Shown piece by piece: positions 8,552 to 16,885 of a DNA stretch of 64,000 nt. Positions within the stretch are counted from its first letter, which is position 1, and every line of letters starts with the position of its first letter. Source of the DNA: Bacteroides zoogleoformans (GTDB lineage Bacteria > Bacteroidota > Bacteroidia > Bacteroidales > Bacteroidaceae); NCBI RefSeq assembly GCF_002998435.1, contig NZ_CP027231.1, positions 1,901,001 to 1,965,000 of the forward strand, given 5' to 3'. The position numbers were made by a program, and so were the translations under genes. The notes beneath the pieces were generated by a model. The model was not told where the DNA came from. It saw only the letters and a program-made list of their open reading frames with translations, and did no database searches.

Positions 8552-9388
8552 TTCTTCTTCCGTCGGCTCTGCTATGAGTCCATTTTCCATCTCTTCCATG
8601 GCCTCTTCCACCAAGCAACTTTGCTCTTTGACAGCCAGAATTTCCTCCATGAAAGCGTTGTTATCTTTGATTTTCTTCAGAGCCATTTGCGCGGCGTTCT
8701 GCTGCGACTCTTTCTTGGAGTAGCCCGTTCCGGTTCCGGCCGATAGGCTTTCGATGCGTACTTCGGTGCGAAACATCGGGTTGTAGTCTTTGTCGAGCAG
8801 TTGCTCGATGAGTTCGAAAGACACCTCCATCTTGTTCTTTTGGCTCCATTCGATGAGTTTTGACTTGAAGTTCATCTCTTTGCGCGACATTTTGTCGAGG
8901 TCAATGTGGTTCTTGAATATCTTTTTCTCCATAAACTGTCTGCAACGCTCGTAGCCCTGATCTAAATAGATGGCGCCGATGAGAGCCTCGAAGGCGTTGC
9001 CATACATGTAGCTGTTGTGCGAAGAAGAGCGAGTGGAATACTTCACCAATTTGTCCAGACCGATTTCCACGGCAAGCTTGTTCAGTGTTTCGCGTTGCAC
9101 TATTTTGGAACGTGTGTTGGTGAGGAAGCCTTCGCGTCGACCTTCGAAATGTCTGTAGACGATATCGCCCACAATGGCGTCAAGGATGGCGTCACCCAGA
9201 AATTCCAGCCGTTCGTTGTTGATGGGGTTCCCCTTTTCCGAGCGCAGAGAGGTGGATTTGTGCAGCAAGGCTTGTCGATAGATTTTGATGTTGCGGGGAA
9301 AGAAGCCGAGGATTCTGTAGAAACAAAAATAAGACTCTCTGTCTTTGCGGAACAAGAGCCTTATTTTACCTATTTGGTTACGTAACAC
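8510..9388 (-). CDS. rnc: Ribonuclease III
   Basis: A 292-residue double-strand-specific endoribonuclease. The signature NERLEFLGDAILD (residues about 57-69) holds the catalytic Glu/Asp; a second acidic cluster is in NAFEALIGAIYLD. A double-stranded-RNA-binding domain follows (FKSKLIEWSQKN ... GYSKKESQQNAAQMALKKI). Beyond it is an acidic, low-complexity tail of roughly 50 residues rich in Glu, longer than in E. coli. It begins 9 bases after fabF and belongs to the acpP-fabF-rnc order commonly seen in Bacteroides. The tail is encoded opposite the last codons of pfkA. Confidence 0.96.
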   Translation of the reverse strand: MLRNQIGKIRLLFRKDRESYFCFYRILGFFPRNIKIYRQALLHKSTSLRSEKGNPINNERLEFLGDAILDAIVGDIVYRHFEGRREGFLTNTRSKIVQRETLNKLAVEIGLDKLVKYSTRSSSHNSYMYGNAFEALIGAIYLDQGYERCRQFMEKKIFKNHIDLDKMSRKEMNFKSKLIEWSQKNKMEVSFELIEQLLDKDYNPMFRTEVRIESLSAGTGTGYSKKESQQNAAQMALKKIKDNNAFMEEILAVKEQSCLVEEAMEEMENGLIAEPTEEESSEANPHSAPLND

Positions 9389-9397
9389 GACCGTATA

Positions 9398-10663
9398 TTA
9401 TTCTGCGTATTTCTTGAAAATGACACACGCATTATGACCACCGAATCCGAAAGTATTGGAAAGGGCCACGTTCACCTCGCGCTTCTGCGCTTTGTTGAAC
9501 GTAAAGTTCAAGTCATAGTCGATGTTTTCGTCGTTATCCCCCTCTTCGTGGTTGATGGTGGGAGGAACAATGCCGTTCTTGATGGCGAGGATGCTTGCAA
9601 TGGCCTCTACCGCACCGGCGGCTCCCAGCAAGTGGCCCGTCATGGATTTTGTCGAACTGATATTCAACTCATAAGCATGCCGGCCGAATACCTCTTTGAT
9701 GGCTTTGGCTTCCGATACATCACCTACGGGAGTGGATGTGCCGTGAACATTGATATAGTCTACTTCTTCGGGGTTCATCTCCGCATCTTCCAACGCATTC
9801 TCCATCACTAATCTGGCCCCCAAGCCTTCGGGATGGGAAGCTGTCAAGTGATGAGCGTCTGCTGACATGCCTACGCCGGCCACTTCCGCATAGATTCTTG
9901 CTCCACGGGCTTTGGCGTGCTCCAGTTCTTCAAGAATGAGGCAACCGCCGCCTTCTCCCATGACGAATCCGTCGCGGCTTGCACTGAAAGGGCGCGACGC
10001 GGTTTCGGGAGATTCGTTGCGGGTGGACAATGCGTGCATGGCGTTGAAACCGCCTACGCCGCAAGCGAAGATGGCTGCTTCCGAGCCGCCGGATACGATG
10101 GCGTTGGCCTTACCCAGACGGATGAGGTTGAAAGCATCGGCTATGGCGTTGGTGGAAGTGGCGCATGCAGAGCAGGTAGCGTAGTTGGGGCCATGAAAAC
10201 CGTACATGATGGAAATCTGTCCGGCAGCGATATCCGAAATCATCTTGGGGATGAAGAACGGATTGAATTTCGGGCCGTTTTCCTTGCCGGTCAGGGCATA
10301 ATTACCCGCTTCTTCTTCGAATGTACGGATACCACCGATACCGGCGCCGAAGATGACTCCGATTCTGTTTAAATCTTCTTTTTCGACATCAAGACCAGAG
10401 TCGTCCACCGCTTCTTTGGCCACGGCAATGGCATATTGTGTGTACAAGTCCATCTTGCGGGCTTCTTTGCGGTCTATGTATTTTGTTGCGTCGAAGCCTT
10501 TCACTTCACATGCAAACCGGGTCTTGAAAAGCGATGCGTCGAAATAAGTAATAGGTCCCGCTCCACTAAGCCCATTCACCAGATTCTCCCAAAATTCGGG
10601 GACAGTGTTGCCAATGGGAGTAACGGCACCGAGACCTGTTACTACAACTCTTTTTAATTCCAT
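9398..10663 (-). CDS. fabF: Beta-ketoacyl-ACP synthase II
   Basis: A 421-residue condensing enzyme of fatty-acid elongation, using malonyl-ACP and acyl-ACP. The nucleophile Cys lies in ATCSACATS, the two catalytic His residues in HGTSTPVGD and TKSMTGHLLGAAG, and the C-terminal SNTFGFGGHN loop is present. Length and motifs are typical. It follows acpP by 21 bases, the classic acpP-fabF pair, and precedes rnc. Confidence 0.97.
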   Translation of the reverse strand: MELKRVVVTGLGAVTPIGNTVPEFWENLVNGLSGAGPITYFDASLFKTRFACEVKGFDATKYIDRKEARKMDLYTQYAIAVAKEAVDDSGLDVEKEDLNRIGVIFGAGIGGIRTFEEEAGNYALTGKENGPKFNPFFIPKMISDIAAGQISIMYGFHGPNYATCSACATSTNAIADAFNLIRLGKANAIVSGGSEAAIFACGVGGFNAMHALSTRNESPETASRPFSASRDGFVMGEGGGCLILEELEHAKARGARIYAEVAGVGMSADAHHLTASHPEGLGARLVMENALEDAEMNPEEVDYINVHGTSTPVGDVSEAKAIKEVFGRHAYELNISSTKSMTGHLLGAAGAVEAIASILAIKNGIVPPTINHEEGDNDENIDYDLNFTFNKAQKREVNVALSNTFGFGGHNACVIFKKYAE

Positions 10664-10684
10664 TTTATGAACTGATGGATAAAG

Positions 10685-10921
10685 TTACTTTGCGTGTTCT
10701 TCGATGTAAGATACAGCATCGCCCACAGTGCCAATCTTTTCGGCTTGGTCATCGGGAATGGAGATGCCGAACTCTTTTTCGAATTCCATGATCAGTTCCA
10801 CGGTGTCAAGAGAATCAGCTCCTAAATCGTTAGTGAAGCTAGCTTCGTTAGTAACTTCTGATTCTTCTACGCCCAATTTGTCGACGATAATCGCTTTCAC
10901 TCTTGATGCAATTTCAGACAT
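10685..10921 (-). CDS. acpP: Acyl carrier protein
   Basis: A 78-residue acidic four-helix protein carrying acyl chains on a phosphopantetheine arm. The attachment Ser is in [18 protein letters not shown]. Length and charge are standard. It is the first gene of acpP-fabF-rnc, with a good Bacteroides promoter at 10973-11004 on the same strand. Confidence 0.97.
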   Translation of the reverse strand: MSEIASRVKAIIVDKLGVEESEVTNEASFTNDLGADSLDTVELIMEFEKEFGISIPDDQAEKIGTVGDAVSYIEEHAK

Positions 10922-10972
10922 AACTTTAAGTTTTTAATTAATAATTGGTTTTATTTCTTTAATTTTGCGGTG

Positions 10973-11004
10973 CAAAGGAATAAATATTTATTGTTCCTCG
11001 CAAA
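10973..11004 (-). promoter_or_regulatory. acpP promoter
   Basis: On the minus strand TTTG (complement of 11001-11004) stands 20 bases before TTCCTTTG (complement of 10973-10980). This fits the Bacteroides sigma-ABfr pattern TTTG-N19-21-TAnnTTTG with one mismatch. The start codon follows about 50 bases downstream. Confidence 0.6.
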
Positions 11005-11070
11005 TATTTGATGAATTAAATGCAAAGTTTTGCACATTTTTCACGTTTTTGTGCAGCAAAAGGAGGGCTT

Positions 11071-11658
11071 ATGGGGAAAAATATCGCTGTTTTGGCATCG
11101 GGAAACGGCACAAATGCCGAGAATATCATCCGTTATTTCCGTGAAAAGAGTTCGGCTCGTGTGGCTTTGGTCTTGACAAACCGGCAGAATGCCTTTGTTC
11201 TGGAACGTGCAAAGTGGCTTGAAGTGCCTTGCGCCTACTTCTCGAAGAGCGATTGGGAGAGTGGAGAAGCGGTTTTAGCGATGCTTCGCCGATATGATAT
11301 AGACTTTGTGGTGCTGGCGGGCTTCTTGGCGCGCGTGCCCGACAATGTTTTGCATGCTTATCCTGATCGAATGATCAATATACATCCGTCACTGCTGCCC
11401 AAGTTCGGAGGAAAGGGTATGTATGGCGACCGAGTGCACGAGGCTGTGATTGCCGCCGGCGAGCAGGAGAGCGGTATCACGATTCATTATACGAACGAGC
11501 GCTACGACGAGGGTGCCGTGATTTGTCAACTGAAGTGTCCCGTGCTGCCCGATGACACACCTGACAGTCTGGCACAGCGCATCCACCAATTAGAGTACGA
11601 GCATTATCCTAAGGCGATAGAGCAACTGTTGCAGGGACATGCTCCTATTTATTTGTAG
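11071..11658 (+). CDS. purN: Phosphoribosylglycinamide formyltransferase
   Basis: A 195-residue GAR transformylase of de novo purine synthesis, using 10-formyl-tetrahydrofolate. Motifs: ASGNGTNAENII (phosphoribosyl binding), INIHPSLLPKFGGKGMYG with catalytic Asn and His, and the ITIHYTNERYDEGAVI block with the catalytic Asp. The open frame runs upstream to 11020, but the ATG at 11071 is chosen because AAAGGAGGG, a near-perfect Shine-Dalgarno sequence uncommon in Bacteroides, ends 4 bases before it and MGKNIAVLASG is the natural family N-terminus. It diverges from acpP. Confidence 0.95.
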   Translation: MGKNIAVLASGNGTNAENIIRYFREKSSARVALVLTNRQNAFVLERAKWLEVPCAYFSKSDWESGEAVLAMLRRYDIDFVVLAGFLARVPDNVLHAYPDRMINIHPSLLPKFGGKGMYGDRVHEAVIAAGEQESGITIHYTNERYDEGAVICQLKCPVLPDDTPDSLAQRIHQLEYEHYPKAIEQLLQGHAPIYL

Positions 11659-12060
11659 AACCGGTTGAGAGGGATGGATTCGTCCAGCTTACGAGGGCCT
11701 ATTTTATAATTGTCCAACGGATTCATTGTGCTGTCGCAAATCTCTATGTATTCCAAGGGAAGTTTTTCCAAAATGGTGTTGTTTTCCACGATGAAAGCGT
11801 AATTCAGATGACTGCCTACGACGTGCCATTCTCGTGAACTTGTATCGGTCAAAAATGCCCATGCCATCCTACAGTATTGATGAAAAAGCGATTGTAGAGG
11901 TCACGAAGCGACATCGACGGATTAGCTGTGATGCAGTCTTGCAAAGTAGAAGTGAACCCTCTCCGCCGATGCCTACTTTTGTATAATTCCCGGTTGCGGT
12001 TTTTGTATTATGGATGACAAATGCGCCATGTGCCTGCCAGAAACCCGGCTATAACAAGGT
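11649..12060 (-). pseudogene. Frame-broken remnant of a legumain-like C13 protease gene
   Basis: No single frame is open, but reading the minus strand in successive frames gives protease-like pieces. A PCYS piece (near 12059-12049) continues after a frame change as GFWQAHGAFVIHNTKTATG...GIGGEG (to about 11953), and after a second change as SFTSTLQDCITANPSM then SLRDLYNRFFINTVG (to a stop near 11849). The intact neighbour has CYSGG followed later by GFTKGFQKAVSDNAYI then SLRDLYYTLARTTTG, in the same order and at similar spacing. The last 72 codons (11649-11867, ending NRFYK) are open but of unknown origin and overlap the purN 3' end by 10 bases. The order and similarity suggest a decayed C13 gene at the end of the MACPF operon. 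Confidence 0.55.
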
Positions 12061-12113
12061 GAGCAGCTTGGCTTATCCCGAACTCAGGTTTTATGATACT
12101 GAGACCTTCCTTC

Positions 12114-12503
12114 TTACTCATACTTGTATGTTTTGATAACCTTATTCGTTACGGTTTCCCCTTCAGTGTTTGATTCTCCCCGATGAATCTCCACATTCCC
12201 TTTCAAAGTGGGATAGGCGGTTCGCTGTCTCTGATATACGGCATCGCAGGCTTTGACTATCTCACTGTCCTTTGTTGTGGTGAGATACAATCCTCCCATC
12301 ATTTTACCGATGGCTTCCGTATATTCCGGAATGGCGACTAATACGCCCATCATGCTGCCAGAAGAGTCTACGAGACTACCTTCCGCAACATAAGTGATGA
12401 TGAGCGTCTCGTCGTCATCACTGGAACAGGAAGTAAAACTGAATGTCACTGTCATCATGCAAACAAGAGCCAAAAGGCTTTTCATTAAATTTTTGATTTT
12501 CAT
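12114..12503 (-). CDS. Small lipoprotein, unknown function
   Basis: A 129-residue lipoprotein with signal peptide and lipobox SFTSC (Cys26), followed at once by SSDDDE, the acidic pattern that marks surface export of Bacteroides lipoproteins. The mature part has no recognised domain; it contains TYVAEGSLVDSSGSMMG, a run of small and hydrophobic residues, and ends in VIKTYKYE. It lies 43 bases downstream of the receptor/C13 protease gene and is the last intact gene of the island. A partner or inhibitor role for the protease is only a guess from position. Confidence 0.65.
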   Translation of the reverse strand: MKIKNLMKSLLALVCMMTVTFSFTSCSSDDDETLIITYVAEGSLVDSSGSMMGVLVAIPEYTEAIGKMMGGLYLTTTKDSEIVKACDAVYQRQRTAYPTLKGNVEIHRGESNTEGETVTNKVIKTYKYE

Positions 12504-12546
12504 ATTCTTTGATTTTAAATGTATTATTATTTTCTATCCTCAACTC

Positions 12547-14709
12547 TTACTCCTTGCCTGAGGTCATGAATTCCCTCATCGAATTATCATACAGGCTGCC
12601 AAAGTTTCTGGCATTATAGACCTTGACATGGGAGCCGGTGGTGGTACGTGCCAGCGTATAATACAGGTCACGCAGGCTGATGTACGCATTGTCGCTGACA
12701 GCTTTCTGAAAGCCCTTGGTAAAACCGTTGGAACGAAAAACGCCAATCGTCTTGCTCCACACATCGGCGTGGCTTGTCTCATAAGGGCTGGCGGCAGTAA
12801 TGAACAACGTGCCGGGTAGCCCCGTACAATATTCACCGAGTCCGCCGCTATAACAGGACTCAATGGCGAAGAGCAGCTTACGGTGGGGTGTATCGGCAAG
12901 CATTTCCTTCATCTGCCGATAAGAGACGGACTTCTGACCGCCAAAATCCATAGAACCCACCATGCCGTGTCCACTCCAAAAAACGAACACATTGTCATCA
13001 CTATCGGCTTCTATCACATGCGGTAAACGCTCGCTGCGCTTGCCCTGCAGAATATCGCCGATATCCTCCGGTGACAAATCTCTCAATTTATAGTCTATGG
13101 CTGAAGCATTATAAAGGTTATCGCCAGTCTCACTGACACGTATAATTCCTTGTTCCGTATTCTTGTCGTTATACGCCAAATCGTCTTCGCAAACAAGCAC
13201 GATGTGATCGTCCGGGTAGCCATGCTGTTTAAGAATTTGATAAATAGCAGACACATCGGCTTGAAACCGGTAATTTCCCCAGCCCTTGGATGCCGCTATC
13301 AGAAGAGCCCATTGGTCATCAAGTTGCGGATAAGTGAAATGACTGCCGTCTGAAGCATTGAGGTTTTGTACATGCGAAGCTTTCCAGTCCCATATACTCT
13401 TTGACGAAGAGGTGCGCTTGCTTCCATCGGTACTCACATATTCTGTCGTAACGAATTTTCGGTTATAAAGGTACCATCGTCTGAAAGTGCTCTCCACGAC
13501 ACAGGAATGCGTCTGCTCGTCAAACGTCCAGGTGCTGGAAGCTCCGTCAATGTCAGGCGTCACTCCTATGGCCAGTTGCCGGAAATTATCCCGCATGTCG
13601 GATGGAAGCCAACTTCCACCCTTGCCGTCACGACCGTCAACGACTTTGAGAACTGCATCGTTCAGTGACTGTTTGGTGTAGTGCGACAAAACGGCTGCGT
13701 AGGCAACCAGGCAGAGCGCATCATAAAATTGTGCTTCACCATTAATCAAGTCCTCACCGAAATGCTGCCTGTAAGCCAGACTAAAGCCTGATTCCGGCAT
13801 GGCGTAAAGGTCAACTCCCTGATAGGCGGTATGTTTCATCTCATTGGCAATGCGGTCGGAAACAAAGGTATCACTACAATATACGTTTGGGATGTAAAGA
13901 GGTTTTCCGTTTTCAAGTGCTTTCAGTTCGGTCTTCATTTTCCCTATTTCATCATCAAAGACCAAGGCCATTTCCACATCAGACGGGTTAAACACCAAAG
14001 CCTTAACACCTTGTCGCCAATCCGTACCACAAAGCTGCCGCACATAACGCCTCACATCATCTGCCGTGTTATAAAGATAAATGCCGTCCACCTTCAACCC
14101 ATACTCTTCGGCAATGAACCCGAACCACTCCTCATAGTCATTGCTCTCATCGGCCGTAAGCAATGAAACTGACTCTTCTGTTACATTGCTGGCAATACCT
14201 GCAATCAGCACTTCCAGCTGGGCGATGTTACTCTCCGCCATGTTCCACACGAAAGCAGTATTGGCAAACTTGCGCTGATATTCCGTTTGTGTAGCCGAGG
14301 GGGTAATCATAGGCTTTTGATAGGCTTTCTTCACATTCAGTTTCTGTGCCATCAAAGTGGCATGCGTGGATGTGGTCGGTCCTACAACGGCAACAATGGT
14401 AGTATCTTCCGCAATCTGCTTCATGCGGTTCTCTATGTCCTCTACATCCTGATTATAGAATTCCAGCTGCAACTCCACCCGATTGGGCATCCCCTGTTGT
14501 GCATTGGCTATATTTTCCAAAGTCCACCGGGCGGTTCGTTTCCATCGCTCCTGCTCATCTTCTCCCATCAGGACTGCCACTTTCAACTTCTTCGTATCAT
14601 GCTGCTGCACGACCGCATCATCATCCGAACAAGCGGTCATGCACCATGCAACAACTAAGCAGAGTGGAAACAGCCATGCATTTAACATTGTGAGTTTATT
14701 TTTGCTCAT
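12547..14709 (-). CDS. Lipoprotein fusing a type-1 periplasmic-binding (receptor) domain to a legumain-like C13 peptidase
   Basis: 720 residues. The signal ends at Cys27 (AWCMTAC), followed by SDDD. Residues about 42-390 look like a type-1 periplasmic-binding or ANF-receptor fold: KLKVAVLMGEDEQERW, VVGPTTSTHATLMAQKL and KPMITPSATQTEYQ are typical blocks. Residues about 463-712 are a caspase-clan (CD) peptidase of the C13/legumain type: WALLIAASKGWGNYRFQADVSAIYQIL, then His581 in WSGHGMVG and Cys619 in AIESCYSGG form the expected His/Cys dyad. Legumain-type enzymes cut after Asn or Asp; specificity here is untested. The combination suggests a ligand-gated surface protease (inference). Its start overlaps the BMP-like gene by 14 bases, implying translational coupling. 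Confidence 0.8.
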   Translation of the reverse strand: MSKNKLTMLNAWLFPLCLVVAWCMTACSDDDAVVQQHDTKKLKVAVLMGEDEQERWKRTARWTLENIANAQQGMPNRVELQLEFYNQDVEDIENRMKQIAEDTTIVAVVGPTTSTHATLMAQKLNVKKAYQKPMITPSATQTEYQRKFANTAFVWNMAESNIAQLEVLIAGIASNVTEESVSLLTADESNDYEEWFGFIAEEYGLKVDGIYLYNTADDVRRYVRQLCGTDWRQGVKALVFNPSDVEMALVFDDEIGKMKTELKALENGKPLYIPNVYCSDTFVSDRIANEMKHTAYQGVDLYAMPESGFSLAYRQHFGEDLINGEAQFYDALCLVAYAAVLSHYTKQSLNDAVLKVVDGRDGKGGSWLPSDMRDNFRQLAIGVTPDIDGASSTWTFDEQTHSCVVESTFRRWYLYNRKFVTTEYVSTDGSKRTSSSKSIWDWKASHVQNLNASDGSHFTYPQLDDQWALLIAASKGWGNYRFQADVSAIYQILKQHGYPDDHIVLVCEDDLAYNDKNTEQGIIRVSETGDNLYNASAIDYKLRDLSPEDIGDILQGKRSERLPHVIEADSDDNVFVFWSGHGMVGSMDFGGQKSVSYRQMKEMLADTPHRKLLFAIESCYSGGLGEYCTGLPGTLFITAASPYETSHADVWSKTIGVFRSNGFTKGFQKAVSDNAYISLRDLYYTLARTTTGSHVKVYNARNFGSLYDNSMREFMTSGKE

Positions 14710-15754
14710 ACTCCGCCTCCTTTCTTTCCGCCTCCTTATAATAGGTGTTATACAATTTCAAAAAAGCGTCATTATCCTCATACCTGCCATCCCATATGTT
14801 CACATTATCCACAAAATTGGGCGTTATCACAATGTCTGTCGCACCTTCGGAAAGTCCGATTCGTCTTGCAGAAGGCCACTCTTTGCCTATAATCCAATCG
14901 TCCAGATATGATTTGATTATATCTCCGATACGAATGACCATGGAGAAAGGGATACGTGTACTTTGCCCGGCCTGATCCACATCCATTCCGATAGACAGAG
15001 CCTGGGTCAAATCATCACCATTAAGGAATTTAGTAATCCCCGTACCGGAACCTCCAAGCAACGGAAATATCATTTCGTCATAATCCCAATTTTGTTCGGC
15101 TCGCCTGTAAATGGTATGGTAGGCGGAGTCCGGCATGGCAAAACCTTCTTCTCCGTCAGCCAGATATTGCAAGGTGAGTTGTCTATTACCACTACTGTGG
15201 GCACTATGGCCGGCACGAAATCCGGCTATCGCATCTTCTAAGGTAGAAAAACCAGGTGCAGCGGCAAGAATGAAAGCATCAAACTCTTTCGACATGGCTC
15301 CTGCCAAATAGGCCGCGCCATAGCGGTTTACCATTACCGTACTCACGCCTTCGATTCGTTCGTTCGACTCTAAAAGCAACACGCGGCTACCCCGCCCGAT
15401 TAAGGTGGGCGGGATACGTTTCAGCAACTCTTCGTATGCCGAATTTCCGGCAACAAGCACCACGGAGTCGGCGGAGGCATTGTGGGAAAGCCACTGCCGG
15501 TACATTGTCTCAGCTTCTGCCATATCTCCGGGCTGTAACAGCTTCACGGGCACGCCACTTTCTTCCATAAAAGCAAAGATACCCTTGGCGGCAACGTCAT
15601 TATAGCCGTTGTCGCCAAGGCCGTTGGGGGAAACCAGCAAAGTGACAGCTGACTGCTGAGATTCTACAATTTCCGGCTCGAATTCATTGTTGTTGCAGGA
15701 TACAAACAATGTCGCCGATAGAGCTATTGTAATAATTTTAATCGCTTGCCTCAT
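14696..15754 (-). CDS. BMP/PnrA-like ligand-binding lipoprotein
   Basis: 352 residues with lipobox ATLFVSC (Cys20). The mature N-terminus VTLLVSPNGLGDNGYNDVAAKGIFAF matches the start of BMP/PnrA/Med-family binding proteins, which often bind nucleosides (given as a landmark, about residues 37-62); VMVNRYGAAYLAGAMSKE fits the usual 'E-x-x-A-G-x-L-A-G' block. No ABC permease or ATPase gene is near, so an uptake role is doubtful and a sensing role more likely. It overlaps the downstream receptor/C13 gene by 14 bases, and lies 22 bases after the preceding lipoprotein gene. Ligand unknown. Confidence 0.7.
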   Translation of the reverse strand: MRQAIKIITIALSATLFVSCNNNEFEPEIVESQQSAVTLLVSPNGLGDNGYNDVAAKGIFAFMEESGVPVKLLQPGDMAEAETMYRQWLSHNASADSVVLVAGNSAYEELLKRIPPTLIGRGSRVLLLESNERIEGVSTVMVNRYGAAYLAGAMSKEFDAFILAAAPGFSTLEDAIAGFRAGHSAHSSGNRQLTLQYLADGEEGFAMPDSAYHTIYRRAEQNWDYDEMIFPLLGGSGTGITKFLNGDDLTQALSIGMDVDQAGQSTRIPFSMVIRIGDIIKSYLDDWIIGKEWPSARRIGLSEGATDIVITPNFVDNVNIWDGRYEDNDAFLKLYNTYYKEAERKEAEYEQK

Positions 15755-15776
15755 ACATACTTCTCATTTACATGAC

Positions 15777-16883
15777 TTAGCTTAAGCCTCGGAATATACA
15801 TTCCCATTCTTCGGGATTAACCTTAAAACTTTGGTCAAAATAGAAGCAATGTGAGCCTTCGGTAGGTACTGGCGTATTCTTATGAGTATAGAACTGCCTC
15901 CAATGACTACATGTCCTATCGGGGTAAAAAGTAGTTCTATATACTGTTACATCATAGCATCTATACGCCCTCCATAAATGATAATCCCAATCGTGGCCTC
16001 TATCAAACGTTATACTACTATCACCGCTTAGATTAAACAATTCGTGGAATAATGTATACCTGTAAGGGTAATACGTGAACTGTTTTCCGAATAAAACAAA
16101 CTCTCTTGTAATAGTGCCTATTTCTTTTAACGCTGTAGCATATTTCGATGGATAGCATTGCATAATGTTTGCCAAACAGTTAAATGCCTGTTCGTCTGCT
16201 GTATTCATCCAAAGGGTAAATTCTCCTTGCCAATGGGTATACTTCCTAAACTTATCTTCCTCACACCCTCCGCCTAAGGTAAGCATAATTCCACGTGAGC
16301 CTTGCGCCTTGTTGACACAAAGATATAGGAGGCCTGTCTTTTTATTCTTCCAGAAGCTCATAAATAGGAAAGGAGAGCCTATATCATTCTCGGGCCAACG
16401 CTCATTCGGTATGAAAACAATACTTGTCAGCGAGTTGCTCAACTCTGGGCAATCCACCTCAATACGCGCCATTTCCTCCTCGTTTTCTGAAATCGAAAAG
16501 GATAATTTCATATCGTTTAGATGCACCTTATTTCCTTCAAAAGTATCGCTCTCGCTTTCGTTGAAAACGGAAACAATACCGTTCCAAGCAGCATGAGCTT
16601 CTGAAATGTTGTTGATACCGACGTAATGAACCGTAGGCTTCGCTTCGTCCAACACCGCGCCGTAACGTGAAGTATAGGCAACTGTTCCGTCCGCAAGGGT
16701 GTCGACAGTACAAAGACTTTTCAACAACGTCTGTCGTTGCAACTTCTGATAAATCTGTGTCACTTCTTTCGTATCGTCGTCGGACGGGATGTCGTCATTA
16801 CTATCACGACAAGCTGTCATCGTGAAGCCAACAAACAGCAAAAGCAGCATCTTAATAAACTGAAGTCTTGAGAACGTTTTCAT
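15777..16883 (-). CDS. Lipoprotein of the MACPF island, unrecognised
   Basis: 368 residues; lipobox TMTAC (Cys25) followed by RDSNDD. No family recognised. The middle has alternating hydrophobic/polar strands (KLSFSISENEEEMARIEV, SIVFIPNERWPENDIG, FLFMSFWKNKKTGLLYLCV) suggesting a beta-rich extracellular domain, and the C-terminal 120 residues are rich in Tyr, Trp, His and Cys (FTYYPYRYTLFHE, RGHDWDYHLWRAYRCYDV). It lies 2 bases from the 784-residue MACPF gene, so the two are almost surely co-translated. A chaperone, immunity or accessory role to the MACPF proteins is a positional guess. Confidence 0.7.
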   Translation of the reverse strand: MKTFSRLQFIKMLLLLFVGFTMTACRDSNDDIPSDDDTKEVTQIYQKLQRQTLLKSLCTVDTLADGTVAYTSRYGAVLDEAKPTVHYVGINNISEAHAAWNGIVSVFNESESDTFEGNKVHLNDMKLSFSISENEEEMARIEVDCPELSNSLTSIVFIPNERWPENDIGSPFLFMSFWKNKKTGLLYLCVNKAQGSRGIMLTLGGGCEEDKFRKYTHWQGEFTLWMNTADEQAFNCLANIMQCYPSKYATALKEIGTITREFVLFGKQFTYYPYRYTLFHELFNLSGDSSITFDRGHDWDYHLWRAYRCYDVTVYRTTFYPDRTCSHWRQFYTHKNTPVPTEGSHCFYFDQSFKVNPEEWECIFRGLS

Positions 16884-16885
16884 AA

